From the NCBI GenBank assembly GCA_030770535.1, contig JASVEC010000128.1, positions 1-44,792 of the forward strand: a stretch of 44,792 bases of DNA. The letters run 5' to 3'. The DNA is from Batkoa obscura. Its lineage: Eukaryota > Entomophthoromycota > Entomophthoromycetes > Entomophthorales > Batkoaceae. The translations under genes and the position numbers were made by a program. Positions 43,946 to 44,792 of this stretch are shown piece by piece. The notes beneath the pieces were generated by a model. The model was given only the letters and a program-made list of their open reading frames with translations, was not told the origin of the DNA and ran no database searches. Within the stretch, counting starts at the first letter, position 1; the number at the start of each line of letters is the position of its first letter.

Positions 43946-44792
43946 TTATTCCAATTCTCTTAAATAAGCTAATAATCTTTTTTTATGAATAACCCCAATA
44001 AATTTACCTAATTTTAAAATACAAATATATCTTACACCTAACTTAATAAACATTTCTAATAATATATCAGCAGAAGAGTTATGGGCTATTGTTATTGGGG
44101 CTTGGTCAATAAATTGAAACACTAATTCATCGATTTCATTTAAAGGTATAGAATTAGTATTAAAATTAATTATTAGGCTATTATTGGGATATTTCTCTAA
44201 GTATAATATTAATATATCATTATTTAGATGTTATTATATATTATTATTATTATTATTACCTAAAACATGTTGTAAATCATTAAAATTTATATAACCGATA
44301 AGAATGTTATCATCTACTATTGGGAACCCGCCATCTGAGTAACCATAGTTTTCTATAGTAGAAGAATATTAGTTGAAATACATTTTGTAACTTTATCAAA
44401 TCTTAATATTTACGCATATCAGTCAACTTCAACTTTAAACTTTGTATAGTGTTAACTTGATTACAATTGATAATAGGTAAGTTATTATCCATTATATCTT
44501 TTAATTCATTTAGATTTTGATAATGATTTCCTTTATGTAAATATGGATATTCGTTTAATTCAATTAAATTATCATAAATACTATTATGTACTAAAGCATC
44601 TCCGGTCCATTTACTTATCATTACAGCTAACATAATTGGCTAATAGTAAATAATGATAAGTAAGCAATTTTATAAAATAAATGATTTACTTACCAAACCA
44701 TAAGATAATGAATTGGTTAATTCAAACATGATTACTACTAATGAAACTAGGTAATAAATGAATAATTATTATATAAAATTTATCATAATAAT
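43946..44792 (-). CDS. CLC-type voltage-gated chloride channel/transporter, 3' part
   Basis: Only the C-terminal part lies in the window; the gene continues past its right edge. Exons 44694-44746, 44414-44639, 44260-44352 and 43946-44196, with introns of 54, 61 and 63 nt; an acceptor (ACCTAG) ends an intron that reaches 44792. The protein reads SLVVIMFELTNSLSYGL then PIMLAVMISKWTGDAL (last membrane helices of CLC proteins), IYDNLIELNEYPYL, then two cytoplasmic CBS domains: NYGYSDGGFPIVDD with LIGYINFNDLQHVL, and DQAPITIAHNSSADILLEMF with KLGVRYICILKLGKFIGVI ending HKKRLLAYLRELE. This matches fungal CLCs such as yeast Gef1, which acidify or balance charge in Golgi and endosomes and are needed for copper loading of ferroxidase. 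Splice phases agree throughout. Confidence 0.9.

Overview
The window is a strongly AT-rich piece of a fungal nuclear genome. Short GT-AG spliceosomal introns (mostly 47-63 nt, the longest 114-155 nt) interrupt most genes. The proteins are typical fungal ones: the Pol III subunit Rpc31, the Cns1/TTC4 Hsp90 co-chaperone, a Hal4/Sat4-type kinase, a fungal CLC chloride channel, two ER/Golgi SNAREs, a GMC oxidoreductase and an NmrA-like reductase. Sparse genes, base composition and repeat load suggest an early-diverging fungus (Zoopagomycota or Mucoromycota style); the species cannot be told from this sequence.

Layout. 0.3-1.2 kb: C-terminal part of a cytochrome P450 (-). 2.6 kb and 9.0 kb: two identical tRNA-Gln(TTG) genes in opposite orientation. 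4.5-5.2 kb: an arrestin-N-domain protein. 5.4-9.7 kb: a repeat nest with a degraded DNA transposon copy, a solo LTR and many miniature elements. 9.8-13.1 kb: a compact gene group, SEC20 (+), RPC31 (-) and a DUF2423/LLP-type ribosome biogenesis protein (-). 16.0-18.5 kb: an unusual 813-residue protein with TFIIB-like cyclin repeats behind a long disordered N-terminus. 18.5-21.9 kb: no protein gene seen, but one patch of strong hairpins. 22.0-23.2 kb: Hal4-type kinase. 24.9-25.8 kb: NmrA-like reductase. 26.4-34.7 kb: repeat block with a DDE transposon interrupted by a solo LTR, then two head-to-tail copies of an unrecognised Asn/Lys-rich gene family. 36.2-38.1 kb: GMC oxidoreductase whose frame is broken twice at A runs. 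38.7-40.6 kb: more MITEs, a third transposon copy and a third solo LTR. 41.6-44.8 kb: dense minus-strand gene group with CNS1/TTC4, a Bos1/membrin-like SNARE and the 3' part of a CLC channel that runs off the window.

The dominant non-genic signal is a roughly 104-bp MITE family (at least 26 copies, TA target sites, ends starting TGGGGATGT). It sits between genes and inside older elements but in no recognised host exon. It allows relative dating: transposon A and family B are older than the MITEs and the solo LTR inserted in them. The host genes show no operon-like functional grouping; they are independent housekeeping and metabolic genes.
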